A stretch of DNA of 64,000 nt, taken from contig NZ_JRXE01000003.1 of NCBI RefSeq assembly GCF_001267535.1, positions 56,476 to 120,475 of the forward strand, in the 5' to 3' direction. The DNA is from Winslowiella iniecta. Its GTDB lineage: Bacteria; Pseudomonadota; Gammaproteobacteria; Enterobacterales; Enterobacteriaceae. Shown piece after piece: positions 50,637 to 59,200 of this stretch. Every line of letters begins with the position of its first letter. Position 1 is the first letter of the stretch. Both the position numbers and the translations under genes were made by a program. The notes below the pieces were generated by a model. It worked only from the letters and a program-made list of their open reading frames with translations, did not search any database and was not told the origin of the DNA.

Positions 50637-51731
50637 TTAATCTTCCTTTTTGAATTTCCCAAAGTTTAAATACACATAAAACATCAAGGGATAAAATGGT
50701 GCCAGGTGACGAAGATAACTACCATAGTCCGGTTCAAATATGCTTTGCACAACGGTAAATGAAATAATTATCAGTGAAAATATAATGAGTATCGGATTAC
50801 CTCTGGTTTGTAGTGCATTGTGTAAAGTTTTCCAGATACGATGAAACATTATAATAATAAAGAACGAAATCAGCACATAGTACGGTGATAGCAACAGTAT
50901 AAGCGGGAATGGGAAATAAAACGTTACCCATGTAATTGTAACATTTATCCAGCCAAATATTGGATTCCCGGAACCTACCCAAGGTGTAATTAGAGTATTA
51001 CTACCGTCGCCAGTTCTCTCGAGCCTATGTTCATTCACTGCAGTACGAAATGAGTCAACATCTATTCCCAATCCGTATTGAAACCCAATAGCCAATACTA
51101 GCAGGGATAGTATACACATAACAAAAATCCATTTTGCATGACTTATAAAGCGCGTCATGAATAACAGACCATAAAATTCAATTAAAAACAAAAACCAATA
51201 AGTTCGAAAATAGTAAGCATAAAATAAAGCAAATAGTGTCCAGATAATAAGACCGCCAATGCGACTATAAAAGGTCAGCAATAACGGCATAATCATGAGG
51301 AAAACTATAAAATCCTTACTTTGCCAGGTAAGGTTAATCATTGATGAGAAGCAAAAGAATAAAAACACTGATAAATCGATAAGATTAAGCGTCCCTCCTT
51401 TCACTTTTACAAAAATAAAAGTGTAAACACTAATTAATATCAGTGACGAAATGAGTGCAAAGACTATCGAACTTTGCTCAAAACCCAATAACTTATAAAA
51501 GTATGCAGTACTACCATATGAATTCCCCATGGCAAATCCATATGTATATTTCATAAAACTGAATATAGTTAGCTGGTCTGAGAAAAAGTAGGAATTCATC
51601 ACCGATTCTTTAATCAGCGCAACACCTATCATCATAATCAGCATTAAAAGGAAAAGCATAAAGGTCATATGCGGATCGAAATAAAGATAGCGATCTTTTC
51701 TTAAACCAACCTTAAGTGATATAAATTTCAT
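50637..51731 (-). CDS. wzy: EPS polymerase Wzy (AmsC/EpsG-like)
   Basis: A 364-residue membrane protein with about ten hydrophobic segments, including LLMLIMMIGVALI near the N-terminus, and a larger periplasmic part around residues 215-250 (DVDSFRTAVNEHRLERTGDGS). Length and topology suit the EpsG-type polymerases such as AmsC. It overlaps the upstream GT2 gene by 4 bp and abuts the downstream GT4 gene, placing it in the wza operon. The call is by topology, position and the usual gene order of the ams locus. Confidence 0.85.
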   Translation of the reverse strand: MKFISLKVGLRKDRYLYFDPHMTFMLFLLMLIMMIGVALIKESVMNSYFFSDQLTIFSFMKYTYGFAMGNSYGSTAYFYKLLGFEQSSIVFALISSLILISVYTFIFVKVKGGTLNLIDLSVFLFFCFSSMINLTWQSKDFIVFLMIMPLLLTFYSRIGGLIIWTLFALFYAYYFRTYWFLFLIEFYGLLFMTRFISHAKWIFVMCILSLLVLAIGFQYGLGIDVDSFRTAVNEHRLERTGDGSNTLITPWVGSGNPIFGWINVTITWVTFYFPFPLILLLSPYYVLISFFIIIMFHRIWKTLHNALQTRGNPILIIFSLIIISFTVVQSIFEPDYGSYLRHLAPFYPLMFYVYLNFGKFKKED

Positions 51732-52699
51732 TCTTTTTCGCCAATTTGGATTTTCGAATTTTTATTATTCTCCGAGGAAATTTTTTTCATCATTATGGAC
51801 ATTAGTTTTTTTATTCTTTCATTCATCATTGCCATAAAATGTGTCAGTTTTATTTTCCCTGTGAAAAGAAAACTGAGATATATTTTAATCCCTTTAATCT
51901 TTTCATCTGAAGATAACAGATAACTATCTGCAATTATCTTTGCATAGAATCCAAACCAGATATGATCAGGAATTCGCGTTTTTATACTCTCCAGCCAGAT
52001 TAGAGATTTATCGCGTTTACCATCGGATGAGATACGTGTAATAGCATCTGAATCATCATAAATGGTTAAAGCTTCATCAAGATAATAGAACTTAGCATGA
52101 TTTTCTTGTAAGCGTAGAGCAAAGTCCCAGTCCTGATGTTTTTTTAGTTGTGGATCAAAACCAGTTATTTTTGCAATATTCGCATCCAACATCAAGGTGC
52201 TTGTTTGAAAATCGTTGCCAAGGAGCAGATACTCCATAATCGAACTAACATTCTTTACATTTTTATTTCTTCTAATGTGTAAACCTTCTGCACGCTTATT
52301 AAATTTAGCCGTCATGCATACACGGTCTTGAGTTGGTTGTTGCTGTAGAAAATCAAGTTGAGTGGCCAACTTTTCAGGTAACCACTCATCATCAGAATCA
52401 AGCAGGGCTATAAACTTACCCGTGCTACGCTCTATTCCTTCATTACGAGGACGCGTGCCACCACTATTGGCTTTGAGTTGTATAAAATTAACTCGTGGAT
52501 CCATTACCGTCGCCATAACCTCTGCGGTATGGTCTGTAGAAGCATCATCTACCACAAAAACTTCAATATTCTCATGGGTCTGTTCAAGAACGCTGGTTAG
52601 GGTTTTTAGAATGATGTCAGCACGATTAAAGGTAGGAATTACTACACTAATTAAGGGTGCGGTAGAACTATCCATATTACTTATCTCAATATGATTCAT
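51728..52699 (-). CDS. GT2 glycosyltransferase (AmsB-like position)
   Basis: A protein of about 323 residues with the GT2 signature: PLISVVIPTFNRADIILKTL, EVFVVDDASTDHTAEV and ALLDSDDEWLPEKLATQLDF (about residue 100). It is the first gene after wzc, the position of amsB in Erwinia. The ATG at 52699 has AAGG 9 bp upstream; a TTG at 52720 would begin inside the wzc-proximal hairpin, and an ATG at 52675 is a possible alternative. Its expression should depend on readthrough of that hairpin. Confidence 0.88.
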   Translation of the reverse strand: MNHIEISNMDSSTAPLISVVIPTFNRADIILKTLTSVLEQTHENIEVFVVDDASTDHTAEVMATVMDPRVNFIQLKANSGGTRPRNEGIERSTGKFIALLDSDDEWLPEKLATQLDFLQQQPTQDRVCMTAKFNKRAEGLHIRRNKNVKNVSSIMEYLLLGNDFQTSTLMLDANIAKITGFDPQLKKHQDWDFALRLQENHAKFYYLDEALTIYDDSDAITRISSDGKRDKSLIWLESIKTRIPDHIWFGFYAKIIADSYLLSSDEKIKGIKIYLSFLFTGKIKLTHFMAMMNERIKKLMSIMMKKISSENNKNSKIQIGEKE

Positions 52700-52711
52700 T
52701 TTAAAAACCTT

Positions 52712-52741
52712 AAAAGCCAACCGGTTATCCGGTTGGCTTTT
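52712..52741 (-). terminator. Attenuator-like hairpin between wzc and the distal EPS genes
   Basis: A perfect 13-bp stem, AAAAGCCAACCGG and CCGGTTGGCTTTT with a 4-base loop, is followed on the minus strand by TTTTAAGGTTTTT. It lies 16 bp past the wzc stop. In the E. coli K30 capsule operon a hairpin at the same place acts as a transcriptional attenuator relieved by RfaH. Confidence 0.82.
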
Positions 52742-52757
52742 ATCGAAGGTTTATTTA

Positions 52758-54935
52758 TTAAGGCTTAGTTGATTCGTAGCTGTAGTGATAATAACCATAG
52801 CCATAGTAGCTGGCAGCTTTTTTCATTACCAGGTTGAGAATGGCCCCTCGGATTTCAATGCCACTCTGTTCAAACCTGCGCATACTGACTTCAACTTCTT
52901 TAACAGTCGTTTTCTCAAAACCTGCAACCAACATACTGGTTCCCGCCTGCAAACCAATTATTGCTGCATCGGTTACCGCCAGAATTGGTGGAGTATCGAT
53001 AATCACAATGTCATACCGCTTCTGCACATCGTCCATCAAATCTACAAACTTCTGGCTCATCAATAGCTCAGAAGGATTCGGTGGTAACTGACCACGTGGA
53101 ATGAAGTCAAGCCCTTCCACGTTTGTATTGCGGATTGCTTGTTCTACATTCGCCTGGTTTGACAACACATCAGACAGGCCGTGTTTGTTATCAGACTGGA
53201 ACAGATCATGCGAGTAACCTTTACGTAAATCACCATCAATAAACAGGATGCGCTGACCAGACTGTGCCATTACCGCTGCCAGGTTACTACTAATAAACGT
53301 CTTTCCGATATCAGGACTGGTACCTGAAATCATAATTACGTTATTTTTCGCATCCATCATTGCGAAGTGCATAGTAGTACGCAGACTGCGTATTGCTTCA
53401 ATCGATAAATCAGCCGGATTGGCGATTGCAAGTAATTCACCAGCACGTAGTTCTTTTTTGCCTTTGAATTTGCCAAGATCGCTAAGCTTACGATCTTTTT
53501 GCTGCTGCCATTCAGAAATAGGGATACTGGCGTAAACGTTAATACCGCTACTTTCCAGCTGCTCAGGACTTTCAATTCCACGAATAAGGATCGTTTTCAT
53601 GATCACATAGATTGAGGAAATAATCAGACCCAAAATCAGTGATACTGCAATAATGATTACTGAACGAGGTGCAATTGGGCTTGCAAGTGCCAGTGCGGGA
53701 TCGACTATACGCACATTACCTACAGTGCTGGCCTTATTGATGCTCAGTTCTTGCTGCTTGTTTAAGAGTTGCATAAAGACTGCCTGACCTGCATCAACAT
53801 CTCGCGTCAGGCGGATGATTTCTTGCTGTGTTCCAGGTAAGCCGCTAATTTTCTTCTCGAGGTTTTTTTTCTCATCTGCCAGAGTCTGACGCTTTTCCAG
53901 CAAAGTACGGTAAGCTGGGTGCGATTTAGTATAGAGCTTGGATATTTCTGCCTCGCGGAATGTCAATTCATTCAGCTGATTATCGACGTTTACCATCGTA
54001 TCCAGCATCGATTTTGCTTCCAGTGACAGATCTACTGAATCATTAGCCTGACGGAACTGATTCAGTTTATTCTCGGCCTCGTCAAGTGTTTGACGTACCT
54101 CAGGCAACTGATTTGTTATGAAGTTGAGGCTCTTTTCTGCTTCAGCTGATTTACGCTCAACATTCTGCAACAAGTAGTTTTCGGTAATTGAACGCAGAAT
54201 CGCCTGAGTTTCATCAGGATCGGTACCATTAAGCGTTAGGGATAAAACGCCAGTATCCTTACCTTGATCAATTACAGTCAGCCGCGACACAAGATTGTTA
54301 TACGTTTGCAGATACCCATTCTTTACTATGGTAAAAGAATCACCTGCCTCAGCATCAGTATCGGAAATCAAAATACTGTTGTTATCTTTCTTTGCCAGTA
54401 CACCAATCTTACCACTCAGTACTTCGCCATCGCTGGAAGAGAGCGTGAAGGATTTATTATCGCCGATCTTCAGCTCCAATCCCTGGCCAATTAACTCTGG
54501 CGCAATGTTAAAGCGCGATACGTTGATCCTTTTTGGCTTTTCTCCCGTTAAGCGAGCCCAGCCAGCGCCGATAATAGGCGTATGATTTTCTTTAACTATT
54601 GTCTGAAGATTGAGATCTTCAACCGTTTTACCTAACACCATACGAGACATTAATAGTCCGATTTCGGCATCAGATCTCGGCTTGGAATCCGGCATGATAC
54701 TGGATAACTGACTTAACACCAGGCTACCCTGACTCTGCTCTACCTGAACCAATGCATCAGCTCTATAAATTGGTGTTGCAAGCATTGAGTATATTACACC
54801 GACTAATGTAAATAAGGCGGTGACACCGAGGATAAGCCAACGGTGATCAACTAATGAACCATATATACGTGCTACATCAATTTCATCTTTAGCATCTGCA
54901 ACTTTCTGCGTGCTATCTGATTTTTTATCTACCAT
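52758..54935 (-). CDS. wzc: Tyrosine autokinase / polysaccharide co-polymerase Wzc
   Basis: A 725-residue inner-membrane protein. Residues about 30-55 and 425-450 are the two membrane helices flanking a large periplasmic Wzz-type domain. The cytoplasmic C-terminus is a BY-kinase with Walker A GTSPDIGKTFISSNLA (about 533-548), Walker A' ILFIDGDLRKG (about 563) and Walker B IVIIDTPPILAVTD (about 645). It ends in a tyrosine cluster (SYYGYGYYHYSYES) for autophosphorylation. Cycling of phosphorylation with Wzb controls EPS polymerisation and export through Wza. Downstream of wzb by 12 bp. Confidence 0.95.
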   Translation of the reverse strand: MVDKKSDSTQKVADAKDEIDVARIYGSLVDHRWLILGVTALFTLVGVIYSMLATPIYRADALVQVEQSQGSLVLSQLSSIMPDSKPRSDAEIGLLMSRMVLGKTVEDLNLQTIVKENHTPIIGAGWARLTGEKPKRINVSRFNIAPELIGQGLELKIGDNKSFTLSSSDGEVLSGKIGVLAKKDNNSILISDTDAEAGDSFTIVKNGYLQTYNNLVSRLTVIDQGKDTGVLSLTLNGTDPDETQAILRSITENYLLQNVERKSAEAEKSLNFITNQLPEVRQTLDEAENKLNQFRQANDSVDLSLEAKSMLDTMVNVDNQLNELTFREAEISKLYTKSHPAYRTLLEKRQTLADEKKNLEKKISGLPGTQQEIIRLTRDVDAGQAVFMQLLNKQQELSINKASTVGNVRIVDPALALASPIAPRSVIIIAVSLILGLIISSIYVIMKTILIRGIESPEQLESSGINVYASIPISEWQQQKDRKLSDLGKFKGKKELRAGELLAIANPADLSIEAIRSLRTTMHFAMMDAKNNVIMISGTSPDIGKTFISSNLAAVMAQSGQRILFIDGDLRKGYSHDLFQSDNKHGLSDVLSNQANVEQAIRNTNVEGLDFIPRGQLPPNPSELLMSQKFVDLMDDVQKRYDIVIIDTPPILAVTDAAIIGLQAGTSMLVAGFEKTTVKEVEVSMRRFEQSGIEIRGAILNLVMKKAASYYGYGYYHYSYESTKP

Positions 54936-54947
54936 TATTATGCCTGA

Positions 54948-55382
54948 TTATCGGTTTAGTGCGTGAGCCCATTTCTGAGCGGCGTCATCCAATAAAAGAT
55001 ATACGGATTCAAAAGCTTCCATACTTTTTCTGTATGGGTCAGGAATCTCTCGTCCTGATGCCCAATGCCCAAACAGCATCGTCTTACCCCGGACTTCAGG
55101 TGCAATTTTTGTAATGTCATTGATATGTTTTTTTTCCATAACCAGGATCAGATCATAACTTCGGCACATTGAAGCTGTAATTTGTTGTGCGCTGTGGCTT
55201 TCCAGGGAAAGCTCCCTTTTCTCTGCCACAGCCTTGGCGCTGGCATCAGCTTCATGGCCAACCAATGCCCCCAATCCTGCGGAGTCAACTTTCAAATTGG
55301 GGCAGTACTTTCTTAACAGCCGTTCTCCGGTCGGAGAGCGACAAATATTGCCTACGCAGACAATTAATACTGAATTAAACAT
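54948..55382 (-). CDS. wzb: Low-molecular-weight protein tyrosine phosphatase Wzb
   Basis: A 144-residue cytosolic phosphatase with the P-loop CVGNICRSPTGERLL (catalytic Cys at about residue 9) and the general-acid Asp in EIPDPYRKS (about 115). It removes phosphate from the Wzc tyrosine cluster. It lies between wza and wzc, the conserved order in group 1 and colanic-acid-like systems. Confidence 0.95.
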   Translation of the reverse strand: MFNSVLIVCVGNICRSPTGERLLRKYCPNLKVDSAGLGALVGHEADASAKAVAEKRELSLESHSAQQITASMCRSYDLILVMEKKHINDITKIAPEVRGKTMLFGHWASGREIPDPYRKSMEAFESVYLLLDDAAQKWAHALNR

Positions 55383-55388
55383 ACAGGT

Positions 55389-56519
55389 TTACCAAGTTTT
55401 GATCTGATGGGTAGTACTGACACCATAGCGAACAGTGTTAATCGTCGGCAGCAACTGGCTGATAACACGATTCCAGCGCGTGAGTGGCGTTGCCGTGACG
55501 TAAACAATATCGTATGGCTGAAGCTGGAACTCAGTTCCCATCACCATTGCTGTGGCATCTGAGGTATCTAACTGATAGATATTGGCCATTTTTCCGCCTT
55601 GCTCACGGTTAGGACGTATTACAAATACCCCTGTCGCGTTAGCTACAGTCTGATCGACACCCTCTGAATTGCCCAAAGCTTCCGTCAGCGTCATACCGCT
55701 GCGATCCATTTTTAATGTCTGTTGCTTATTCACTTCACCCATCACAAACACTTTCAGGTCATCATTACGTGGCACGTAGAGAATATCACCTGGATAAAGC
55801 AAATAGTTTTGCGTGAGATCTCCATTTTGCATTAATGCTTGCAGCGAGATACGTTTCTCAACACCATTATGAGTCAGAACCACATTGCGCCAGTCTGCAT
55901 TGGCAGATAAACCACCCGCTGAGTTAATGGCATCGAGAACAGTTAACGGAATGTTGGTAATAGCCTGTTTACCCGAAGTTCCAACTTCGCCGGTCACATA
56001 GACCTTTTGTGAGCGGAAACCAGCAATATTTACATCCACCTGCGGACTTTCAATATAAGTCGCAAGACGACGCTGTATCTCATCGCGCACTTGCTGGATG
56101 GTTTTACCCAATACACTTACCTTTCCAATGTATGGATAGAAAATAGTGCCATCAGAATGAACCCAGTTACCCGTATCGCTGGCACTGCGGTATTGACCTG
56201 CTGGAGTAGTCAATTCTGGATGATCCCAGACGGTGACGCTCAGGACGTCGCCGATACCAATGCGGTACTCATAGCCTGCAAGCTCTCGATCCAACTGAGG
56301 ATTTGGTCGGGCAACTACAGGGGCAGTTCGCATCTGCTCAATCAACATCGGAGTCATTGGGTAAACGTTGACCATTTTATCGATATCATAATCAGCATCT
56401 TGCTGCTTAATCACATCTTTACCGCTTGTCGAAACGTTTTGCCCAGGGATTATGGTACAACCACCGAGCAGTGTTATTGACACCAGTAAGGGAGCCAACT
56501 TAAGTTTTGATTTCATCAT
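55389..56519 (-). CDS. wza: Outer-membrane polysaccharide export lipoprotein Wza
   Basis: A 376-residue lipoprotein with a signal peptide and lipobox LLGGC (Cys at about residue 22), followed by TIIPGQNVS as in known Wza. The polysaccharide-export domain ([21 protein letters not shown]) and SLBB-type repeats follow, and the C-terminal helix ([12 protein letters not shown]) forms the outer-membrane pore. ATG codons at 56519 and 56516 are both possible; the second fits the family better. It is the first clear gene of the EPS operon, downstream of JUMPstart and an RcsAB-like box. Confidence 0.95.
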   Translation of the reverse strand: MMKSKLKLAPLLVSITLLGGCTIIPGQNVSTSGKDVIKQQDADYDIDKMVNVYPMTPMLIEQMRTAPVVARPNPQLDRELAGYEYRIGIGDVLSVTVWDHPELTTPAGQYRSASDTGNWVHSDGTIFYPYIGKVSVLGKTIQQVRDEIQRRLATYIESPQVDVNIAGFRSQKVYVTGEVGTSGKQAITNIPLTVLDAINSAGGLSANADWRNVVLTHNGVEKRISLQALMQNGDLTQNYLLYPGDILYVPRNDDLKVFVMGEVNKQQTLKMDRSGMTLTEALGNSEGVDQTVANATGVFVIRPNREQGGKMANIYQLDTSDATAMVMGTEFQLQPYDIVYVTATPLTRWNRVISQLLPTINTVRYGVSTTHQIKTW

Positions 56520-56686
56520 TGAATTTTCATCGCTGTTGCTGATTTATTATCTTGAGCGGCCAACACCGCAAAGTGTTCGTGAACCATCTCCATCCACGTC
56601 CAGCTTTTTACCCAACTATTTAGTCCCATCATCAGGGAGCTACTCCCTGAAGCCAGCCTAATCAAATGCTGATTTACGCTGCTCAT
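56516..56686 (-). CDS. Possible small ORF overlapping the wza start
   Basis: A 56-codon ORF whose TGA stop overlaps the wza initiation codons (CAATGATG). The product ([20 protein letters not shown] onward) contains a Trp-rich patch, [16 protein letters not shown], and no recognised domain. The ribosome-binding site is weak. It could be a leader peptide, a gene remnant, or untranslated leader RNA. Confidence 0.25.
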   Translation of the reverse strand: MSSVNQHLIRLASGSSSLMMGLNSWVKSWTWMEMVHEHFAVLAAQDNKSATAMKIQ

Positions 56687-56921
56687 CAGGAAGTCCAAAA
56701 ATTCGCATGCAACCGAAGGAGGAAGTGTAGCAATATGCCGCTAACCGACAAGCCGTAACTGTACGAAATCGCTGATTTTTGTCAGATTCATCCGAAGATA
56801 CATTTTACGCAGATTATCACATCAAATTAAATAGAAACCACTTTATAGCTTTTATCTTAAAGTGGCCTGATAAAAGATATTTATGTTGACTGGCTGAATA
56901 GTAATGCTTAAGCAATTTCAG

Positions 56922-56960
56922 ACACGCTACCGCCCCTGGCTTGCAGCTACCAACGCTGTT
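56922..56960 (-). promoter_or_regulatory. JUMPstart sequence with ops element, EPS operon
   Basis: On the minus strand a nearly canonical JUMPstart (GTTGGTAGCTGCAAGCCAGG...) ends in the ops element GGCGGTAGCGTG (56923-56934, perfect match). It lies about 400 bp upstream of wza and predicts RfaH-dependent elongation of the EPS operon. Confidence 0.96.
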
Positions 56961-57378
56961 AGGAGGGACAGAGCTATTACGAGGACAAAGATTAGGTGAA
57001 TTCCAGCGTTAAAACTGAAAACCCACCATTAAATCCGTTTCAGGGTTGTCTGCTTACCAGAGGCCCATTTATCACGATGTGATCACATAAGTTATGACCA
57101 GATTTTCATACTATTGAATGTTTGTTACAAGGGCGGGAAGCCAGATCCCGGCCACTTTCAGATTAAGACTAACTTAAATTATCCTATCACATTAATAATC
57201 AATAGGTTAGGCTTAAAAAAGAAATCAGTCGTTTCCGGAAAATTCTATGTTGATAATACTATTTTTATCGTTATTAACCTAAATTCGCTGCAATTTCCAT
57301 CAGTATAAATTTTCCGCCTGTCATGCGGTGGATAAAAGTCGTGCGACACGCGTGTCTTTTGCCCATTTATCCTCAACT

Positions 57379-57392
57379 TAGGATTAGTCTTA
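57379..57392 (-). promoter_or_regulatory. RcsAB box of the EPS operon
   Basis: On the minus strand TAAGACTAATCCTA matches the RcsAB consensus TAAGAATATTCCTA at 12 of 14 positions. It lies upstream of the JUMPstart element, the arrangement known for amsG and cps promoters in Erwinia and Pantoea. The yegH start is 82 bp away in the other direction. Confidence 0.7.
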
Positions 57393-57473
57393 GATAGCAT
57401 TGCGTTTTTGCGCTTCCCGTTCCAATATCAGCATTAATCTGGTTAATGCATCTTATAAGGTAAATTACGTCGT

Positions 57474-59045
57474 ATGGAATGGATCGCCGATCCGTCAATT
57501 TGGGCCGGTCTGGTCACGTTGATCGTGCTGGAGCTGGTGTTAGGTATTGATAATCTTGTTTTTATAGCCATCCTCGCAGAGAAACTGCCGCCTGCGCAAC
57601 GCGATCGCGCGCGCGTAACGGGCTTGTTACTCGCGCTGGTGATGCGTTTGCTGCTGCTGACCTCTATTTCCTGGCTTGCCACCCTGACTAAACCGCTGCT
57701 TACTCTGGCAGGGCATCCGTTCAGTGCGCGTGACCTGATTATGCTGGTTGGCGGAGTATTCCTGTTGTTTAAAGCCACCATGGAGCTAAATGAGCGGCTT
57801 GAAGGTAAGGACGAAGAGCAGAATACGCAAAAGCGTGGCGCACGTTTCTGGCCGGTAGTGGCGCAAATTGTGGTGCTGGACGCCGTGTTTTCACTGGATT
57901 CGGTGATTACCGCAGTGGGTATGGTGGATCATCTCGCGGTGATGATGGCCGCTGTCGTGGTGGCAATTTTCCTGATGCTACTGGCCAGTAAGCCCCTCAC
58001 CCGCTTTGTTAACAGTCACCCGACGATTGTTATTCTCTGTCTCAGTTTCTTGCTGATGATTGGTTTTAGTCTGATCGCCGACGGTTTTGGTTTCCATATC
58101 CCTAAGGGCTATCTCTACGCGGCTATCGGTTTTTCGGTGATTATCGAAGCGCTGAATCAGCTGGCGCAGTTTAATCGTCGTCGCTTCCTGTCGGCGAAGC
58201 TGCCGCTACGCAAACGGACTGCCGAAGCGGTGCTGCGCCTACTGCGCGGGCACCATGAGAATGCCGATCTCGATGCTGAAACCTCATCACTGGTGGCCGA
58301 CCATAACGAAAGTCAGGGCATTTTTAATAAGCAGGAACGCCTGATGATCGCCCGGGTGCTGGGCATGGGGCAGCGAAGCGTTCGCAGTATCATGACGTCA
58401 CGCCACGATATTGAGAATATCGATCTCAGTGATGAGCCGGCGAAAATCATGGAGCAGCTCGATCGCAATCAGCACACGCGTATTATCATCACCGAAAAGA
58501 GTGACGAACCGCTGGGGGTAGTGCATGTTATTGACCTGCTGCAACAGTCGCTGCATGAAAACTCTCTCGATTTGCGCGCACTGATTCGCCAGCCGTTGGT
58601 GTTTCCCGAGCAGTTGCCGCTGTTACAGGCGCTGGAGCAGTTCCGTAATGCCCGTACGCACTTTGCTTTTGTCGTCGATGAATTTGGTTCGGTGGAAGGC
58701 GTGGTGACGCTAAGTGATGTGATGGAGACGATTGCCGGTAATTTGCCCAATGAGAGCGAAGAGCTGGATGCGCGTCACGATATTCTGCAAAACGAAGACG
58801 GTAGCTGGACCGCCAATGGTCATATGCCGCTGGAGGATCTGGTGATGTATCTGAAACTGCCTCTCGATGAGAAGCGCGAGTATCACACCATTGCCGGGCT
58901 ATTAATGGAGCATCTGCAACGTATTCCGCAGGAAGGCGAAGAACTTCAGGTTGGCGACTATCTGTTCCGCACCCTAAAGGTTGACAGTCATCGGGTACAG
59001 AAGGTGCAGATTATTCCGTTACAGGTTCCGGAATCGATAGCTTAA
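57474..59045 (+). CDS. yegH: TerC/CBS/CorC-domain membrane protein YegH
   Basis: The 523-residue protein has an N-terminal TerC-type membrane domain of seven or so helices (about 10-240, with the acidic motif [20 protein letters not shown] and [18 protein letters not shown]). A pair of CBS domains (about 300-425) and a C-terminal CorC/HlyC transporter-associated domain (about 440-520) follow. It matches E. coli YegH, which also lies next to wza. The function is unproven; TerC-family proteins are linked to metal (Mn) export. It is divergent from the EPS operon. Confidence 0.92.
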   Translation: MEWIADPSIWAGLVTLIVLELVLGIDNLVFIAILAEKLPPAQRDRARVTGLLLALVMRLLLLTSISWLATLTKPLLTLAGHPFSARDLIMLVGGVFLLFKATMELNERLEGKDEEQNTQKRGARFWPVVAQIVVLDAVFSLDSVITAVGMVDHLAVMMAAVVVAIFLMLLASKPLTRFVNSHPTIVILCLSFLLMIGFSLIADGFGFHIPKGYLYAAIGFSVIIEALNQLAQFNRRRFLSAKLPLRKRTAEAVLRLLRGHHENADLDAETSSLVADHNESQGIFNKQERLMIARVLGMGQRSVRSIMTSRHDIENIDLSDEPAKIMEQLDRNQHTRIIITEKSDEPLGVVHVIDLLQQSLHENSLDLRALIRQPLVFPEQLPLLQALEQFRNARTHFAFVVDEFGSVEGVVTLSDVMETIAGNLPNESEELDARHDILQNEDGSWTANGHMPLEDLVMYLKLPLDEKREYHTIAGLLMEHLQRIPQEGEELQVGDYLFRTLKVDSHRVQKVQIIPLQVPESIA

Positions 59046-59048
59046 GAC

Positions 59049-59124
59049 GGGAGCCGGAAACGGCTTCCGTTCTGATGGCATGCAGGGATGCAAATCTTCG
59101 GCACGGGCGGCGATAACGCCGCCC
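59049..59124. repeat. Intergenic palindromic repeat pair (copy 3)
   Basis: GGGAGCCG-GAAA-CGGCTTCC at 59049-59068 and GGGCGGCG-ATAA-CGCCGCCC at 59105-59124 repeat the two hairpins found after puuB. A further hairpin, CCCGGC/GCCGGG, at 59165-59186 lies close to the asmA stop. Confidence 0.7.
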
Positions 59125-59200
59125 CTACGGGTAAGATGTTGATATCATTTGTGCAATACCGGCTCCCGGCCTGAGAATATGCCGGGTGCCGCCCCTGTAA

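Larger units (their letters stand above)
56699..57473. other. EPS operon leader and divergent yegH promoter region
   Basis: This region of about 775 bp has no credible gene beyond the small ORF before wza. It contains the JUMPstart/ops element and the RcsAB-like box listed separately, and must include the wza-operon promoter (minus strand) and the yegH promoter (plus strand). In amylovoran and stewartan loci the sugar-phosphate transferase gene occupies the position before wza; here that place is empty. Confidence 0.7.
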
